From contig NZ_SOCE01000001.1 of NCBI RefSeq assembly GCF_004365175.1, forward strand, positions 421,154-485,153: a stretch of 64,000 nucleotides of DNA, in the 5' to 3' direction. Each line of letters begins with the position of its first letter. The first letter of the stretch is position 1. This DNA is from Kribbella voronezhensis (lineage in GTDB: Bacteria > Actinomycetota > Actinomycetes > Propionibacteriales > Kribbellaceae). Position numbers and translations under genes: made by a program. The notes below the pieces were generated by a model, which was given only the letters and a program-made list of their open reading frames with translations, was not told the origin of the DNA and ran no database searches. Positions 61,328 through 64,000 of this stretch are shown here, in pieces.

Positions 61328-61636
61328 ATGCGCCCGATCCACATCGCAAGGCTGGACAAGCCGCGCCCGGTGGTCGTGCTCACCCGCGAACTGATCCGCC
61401 CGCGCCTCACCAACGTCACCGTCGCCCCGATCACCAGCACCATCCGTGGCCTGTCCACCGAGGTCCTGGTCGGCACCCGCAACGGTCTCGACCACCCCAG
61501 CGCGATCAGCTGCGACAACATCCAGACCATCCCCAAACTCCAACTCGGCCGCCTGATCGGCTACCTCTTCCCCGACCAGGAACCAGCCCTCACCGAAGCA
61601 ATCACCCTCGCCTTCGACCTCGAGGACGAGGTCTGA
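61328..61636 (+). CDS. MazF/PemK-family endoribonuclease toxin
   Basis: A 102-residue PemK/MazF-type toxin. Core motifs are RPVVVLTREL, VTVAPITSTIRGLSTEV and SAISCDNIQTIPKLQLG, like mycobacterial MazF toxins with a shortened N-terminus. MazF enzymes cleave RNA at short sequences, and the antitoxin encoded just upstream neutralises them. The active-site Arg (TSTIRG) and Ser/Thr are kept, so it looks intact. Confidence 0.9.
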   Translation: MRPIHIARLDKPRPVVVLTRELIRPRLTNVTVAPITSTIRGLSTEVLVGTRNGLDHPSAISCDNIQTIPKLQLGRLIGYLFPDQEPALTEAITLAFDLEDEV

Positions 61637-61654
61637 CACAGCTCCTCAGTCCGA

Positions 61655-61679
61655 TCCCCGACGACGAAAGAGTCGGGGA
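61655..61679 (+). terminator. Terminator after the toxin gene
   Basis: TCCCCGAC (61655-61662) and GTCGGGGA (61672-61679) form an 8-bp stem with a 9-nt loop, 18 bp after the toxin stop, followed by CGTTTCGG. Confidence 0.65.
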
Positions 61680-61807
61680 CGTTTCGGTGGTACTGCGGGC
61701 TCGGCCGGCTGTGGGTCGAGGATGTCGCGGGCCAGGTCGGCTACTACGCCGAGCAGGTCGTCCCTCGGCTGAGGGCCATGCGGGTGAAGTTCCCCCCGCA
61801 CCGGCGA

Positions 61808-61842
61808 GGCGTCCGCGCGGGCCGGAGACCCGCGCGGACGCC
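61808..61842 (-). terminator. Strong stem-loop after the propeller gene
   Basis: GGCGTCCGCGCGGG (61808-61821) and CCCGCGCGGACGCC (61829-61842) form a perfect 14-bp stem with a 7-nt loop, 26 bp after the stop codon of the minus-strand propeller gene. No U-tract. It may act from both sides. Confidence 0.7.
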
Positions 61843-61868
61843 CCGCCGCGTCGCTTCTGGACGGCTGA

Positions 61869-63077
61869 TCAGCCGTTCGTGGCGTGCAGGGTCAAGGTTT
61901 GCGTGATGAGGCCCGAGGTGGGGTTGTTGTCACCGACGGCCCACATACTCGTCGTCCCGCTGCGGGTGATGCCTTCGAGCGTGTTCCCCCGCGCACCCAG
62001 CGCCGGCGTGCCGCTCGTGCTCCAACTGCTGCCGTCCCAGTGCTCGACAAAGGCACGGCCTGCGTTGTTCCCCACGCCCCAGACGTCGTTCGGCGAGAGG
62101 GCAGTGACCCCGGTGAACGCGAATGCCGCACTGGGCGTCGCCGGGGCCGGTGTTGCGACCTCGGCCCATCGCGTGCCGTCCCAGTGGATGGCGAACGGCT
62201 GCTGGGAGGAGGACGTGCCGTCCGGGCTGGTGACACCCACTCCTCCGACGGCCCAGACGTCATTGCCCGAGACGGCAGTCACCGCGACGGGAAAACCGTT
62301 CGACTCGCCTTGGTTCAGCACCGCCGGCTGGGACAGCGACCAGGCGGTGCCGTTCCAGTGCATCAGCAGCGGACTATGCGGGCTGACGCCGCCCTGGTCG
62401 AACTCGCCCACGGCCCAGATGTCGTCGGCCGAGACGGCGGTGATCGCATGCAGGACGTTGGAATCGGAGACCTGGCGCGGCACGTTCGGCACGACCGACC
62501 ACCTGACGCCGTCCCAGTGCTCGATCAGCGGCAGCGTCAGGTCGTTGGTGGAGAATTTGCCGACGGCCCACGCGTTGCCGGCGGAGAGGGCAGTCACTCC
62601 CTCGACCCGGGCACTGATCGCTCCAGTGGGCATGGGCATCGTCACTGAGCGCCAGGCGCTGCCGTTCCAATGTTCGGCCAGCAGACTCTGGCTGCTCACG
62701 ACGTTCCCGACGGCCCAGGCGTCGTTGGCCGCATCGGCGCTGACCGACGTGAGCACGGCGTTCTGCGTACCCGTGAGCGACACGCTCCAGGCGGTGCCGT
62801 TCCAGTGCTCGATCAGAGGGAAGGCCCCGCTCAGGTTGAAGCCCGTCTTGCTCTCCAAGCCGACGGCCCACACATCGGTGTCGGAGACGGCGGCCACACT
62901 GAGGAGACTGTTGGTGGACAAGGTGCCGGTGGTGACGTTGGGACTGTTCACGACGGACCAGACGTCGCCGGTGGCGGCATCGGCGGCCGATGGCGCCATC
63001 AGCAGGGCCGTAGTGATCACGGCGGCGCTCGCGGCGAGGACCGATTTCCTCCAGCCGGCATTTCCTCGGTACGACAT
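61869..63077 (-). CDS. Secreted seven-bladed beta-propeller-like repeat protein
   Basis: A 402-residue exported protein. The signal peptide is at residues 1-35 (KSVLAASAAVITTALLMAP, then cleavage near ADAAT). The rest is made of about 55-residue repeats, each with a (D/N)(V/A/I)WAVG strand and an (E/M/I)HW(N/D)GxxW strand. I count seven WAVG-type strands and six HW-G-W strands, the N-terminal DVWSVV completing the last blade. This fits a closed seven-bladed propeller. No catalytic motif is seen; binding to a surface or ligand is a guess. TAG/TGA context clear; followed by a strong stem-loop. Confidence 0.85.
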   Translation of the reverse strand: MSYRGNAGWRKSVLAASAAVITTALLMAPSAADAATGDVWSVVNSPNVTTGTLSTNSLLSVAAVSDTDVWAVGLESKTGFNLSGAFPLIEHWNGTAWSVSLTGTQNAVLTSVSADAANDAWAVGNVVSSQSLLAEHWNGSAWRSVTMPMPTGAISARVEGVTALSAGNAWAVGKFSTNDLTLPLIEHWDGVRWSVVPNVPRQVSDSNVLHAITAVSADDIWAVGEFDQGGVSPHSPLLMHWNGTAWSLSQPAVLNQGESNGFPVAVTAVSGNDVWAVGGVGVTSPDGTSSSQQPFAIHWDGTRWAEVATPAPATPSAAFAFTGVTALSPNDVWGVGNNAGRAFVEHWDGSSWSTSGTPALGARGNTLEGITRSGTTSMWAVGDNNPTSGLITQTLTLHATNG

Positions 63078-63214
63078 ACTTTCCCTTCTTCGGACATGAG
63101 TGATGAGCCGGCCGGATCGGCCGGATCAGAGACAAACGAATTCCGGTGGCTTCGCGATTCGGCGCCGGAACTCAAACCAGCGGCGAGAGCGCGTCCGGTA
63201 ACTGCGATTGGATG

Positions 63215-63397
63215 AATCGTGGTGGGCTGTCCCCCGGCGGCAACCCATGATCCGCAGCAGGGCCGCGTTCCAGTCCAGGATCACGTCGCCGGAATCATGC
63301 CCGCCGGCGACGCCGCCGACCACCCGGCGGCCAGTACCCCCACGCTGCTGCCGGCCAACACCAGCAAGCTCCTGCGCGGTAAGCCCTCAATCGTCAT
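63215..63397 (-). pseudogene. Remnant of a Tat-exported PAP2/vanadium-haloperoxidase-like gene
   Basis: On the minus strand an ATG with GAGAGGA just before it opens a Tat-type signal (LPRRSLLVLAGSSVGVLAAG) that runs into a stop at about 63286. In the neighbouring frame the sequence continues as GHDSGDVILDWNAALLRI, which resembles the mature N-terminus of actinobacterial vanadium-dependent haloperoxidase-like phosphoesterases. After that similarity is lost. This looks like a frameshifted 5' fragment with the rest deleted. Family assignment rests on a short motif. Confidence 0.45.
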
Positions 63398-63412
63398 TCC
63401 TCTCCCGAGCGG

Positions 63413-63603
63413 TCGAAGATCCTCACCAGGTGGTCGATTCACACCTGGAAATACGAGCGGGGGTTACACGACCCGCAGGAGGTTCGTGGAATCCGGCCGC
63501 CGGAGGTCGCGGCGCTGGTGCGGGCCGGCCATCCTGTTCGGTGCAGGCCTTCGCTGGGCTGAATGCGTCGCGCTCGACCTGGACGACTTCCGCTCGGCCA
63601 AGA
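63413..63603 (+). pseudogene. Remnant of a tyrosine recombinase (integrase) gene
   Basis: In one frame (from about 63413) the sequence reads TWKYERGLHDPQEVRGIRPP followed by EVAALVRAGH. From 63531 a different frame reads ILFGAGLRWAECVALDLDDF, which matches the (Y/F)GxGLRxxExxxLxxxD region around the first catalytic arginine of phage-type integrases. A frameshift near 63515-63530, early stops and loss of the C-terminal half mark it as a decayed fragment. No attachment site was found. Confidence 0.5.
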
Positions 63604-63627
63604 GGCGAAGGGATCTAGCCTGGAGAC

Positions 63628-64000
63628 ATGGCGGGGTTCGAGCATCACGAGCGACGGGTACACCCTGCGTTGCGCCCGTACCTCGGCGATTTCATCGGCT
63701 ATGCGTACGGCGGTGAGCCGCCTGAGCTTCATCGGGGGCTGCCGTCGCAGTATCTGACGATTGTGATCACGCTGGACGAGCCGTTGGGGCTGGCCGTTGC
63801 CGGCGAACCGGTGGAGAAGTTCAGCACGTTGGCGAGCGGACTGCATTCCACAGCTGTCCGGATCGGTGGTTCGCCGAATCGCTCGGGTGTCCAGCTCGCC
63901 CTCACCCCGGCGGGTTGTCGTGCCCTGTTCGGTCTGCCGGCCGGCGAGCTCGCGGCGACCACGGTCAATCTCGACGAGTTGGTCGGTCAGGCGGCGGCCG
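63628..64000 (+). CDS. AraC-family-type regulator, N-terminal part (cut by window edge)
   Basis: The frame is open from ATG to the right edge, 124 codons. The visible part (HPALRPYLGDFIGYAYGGEP, LPSQYLTIVITLDEPL, GVQLALTPAGCRALFGLPAG) matches the N-terminal domain common in actinobacterial AraC-type regulators; the DNA-binding part would lie beyond the window. TAGCCT lies 6 nt before the ATG (leaderless type), though GGAG is also present. Confidence 0.75.
   Translation, partial: MAGFEHHERRVHPALRPYLGDFIGYAYGGEPPELHRGLPSQYLTIVITLDEPLGLAVAGEPVEKFSTLASGLHSTAVRIGGSPNRSGVQLALTPAGCRALFGLPAGELAATTVNLDELVGQAAA

Noticed and set aside
61646..61801. Possible 51-codon minus-strand gene (ends RLFRRRGSD) and, on the plus strand, a GC3-rich stretch reading GRLWVEDVAGQVGYYAEQ
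   Set aside because: Neither has a good ribosome-binding site or a recognisable family; they overlap each other and two stem-loops. Could be remnants, but support is too thin.

Overview
The window is about 70% GC with strong G/C at third codon positions and GTG starts throughout. It carries the actinobacterial order rimP-nusA-ylxR-infB-rbfA-truB ... ribF-rpsO-pnp-M16 peptidase, the hisD-hisC-hisB-hisH run, and an M16/dapB pair separated by extra genes. Gene content (XRE/NB-ARC/TPR regulator, GlxA-type regulators, DUF4439, proline-rich MSYPGNNQ membrane proteins) suggests a soil actinomycete of the Propionibacteriales, most like Kribbella. No taxonomic search was possible, so the genus is inference.

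Layout. 1-11 kb: accessory genes, each with a local regulator (FMN reductase, GlxA regulator/cupin pair, hydrolases, a tandemly duplicated membrane protein, a TetR/monooxygenase pair, a secreted TAP-like peptidase, a large NB-ARC/TPR regulator). 11-12.2 kb: dapB and a TPR membrane protein. 12.2-25.1 kb: a block that separates dapB from its usual M16/pnp neighbours. It holds a dispersed repeat family, a TetR-controlled SDR/reductase pair, a Nudix hydrolase, a GntR-controlled sugar-acid cluster (enolase-superfamily dehydratase, mutarotase, LarA-type nickel-pincer racemase) and an oligopeptide ABC transporter. 25-30.4 kb: M16 peptidase, pnp, rpsO, ribF. 30.5-38 kb: a secreted SGNH esterase, a sirtuin and a very large single-chain acyl-CoA carboxylase of eukaryote-like layout. 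38-44.7 kb: the truB-rbfA-infB-ylxR-nusA-rimP translation/transcription operon. 44.8-45.8 kb: a lipoprotein and a ferritin-like protein.

46.1-54.4 kb is the most interesting part, a compact all-plus-strand biosynthetic operon. It encodes a cupin, a methionyl-tRNA-synthetase-like enzyme, a single ORF fusing a DAO-type FAD oxidase to a lysine/ornithine N-hydroxylase, a small beta-rich protein, two ATP-grasp ligases and an MFS exporter. Cupin + MetRS-like + N-hydroxylase + FAD oxidase is the set known to make N-N bonds from N6-hydroxylysine and an amino acid (the hydrazinoacetate route of s56-p1). I read this as a hydrazine-type natural product cluster in which the usual cupin-MetRS fusion is split and the hydroxylase and oxidase are instead fused. 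The ATP-grasp enzymes would then build a small peptide or amide.

54.4-64 kb: a hydrolase behind two copies of a 15-bp palindrome, a Tat-exported PhoX phosphatase behind a three-unit PHO box, hisH-hisB-hisC-hisD (minus strand), a LON-domain protein, a MazEF-type toxin-antitoxin pair, a secreted seven-bladed propeller, remnants of a haloperoxidase-like gene and a tyrosine recombinase, and the start of an AraC-type regulator cut by the window edge. Many single genes here have a TANNNT box 6-7 nt before the start codon, pointing to leaderless transcription. I saw no rRNA, tRNA, CRISPR array or intact insertion sequence.
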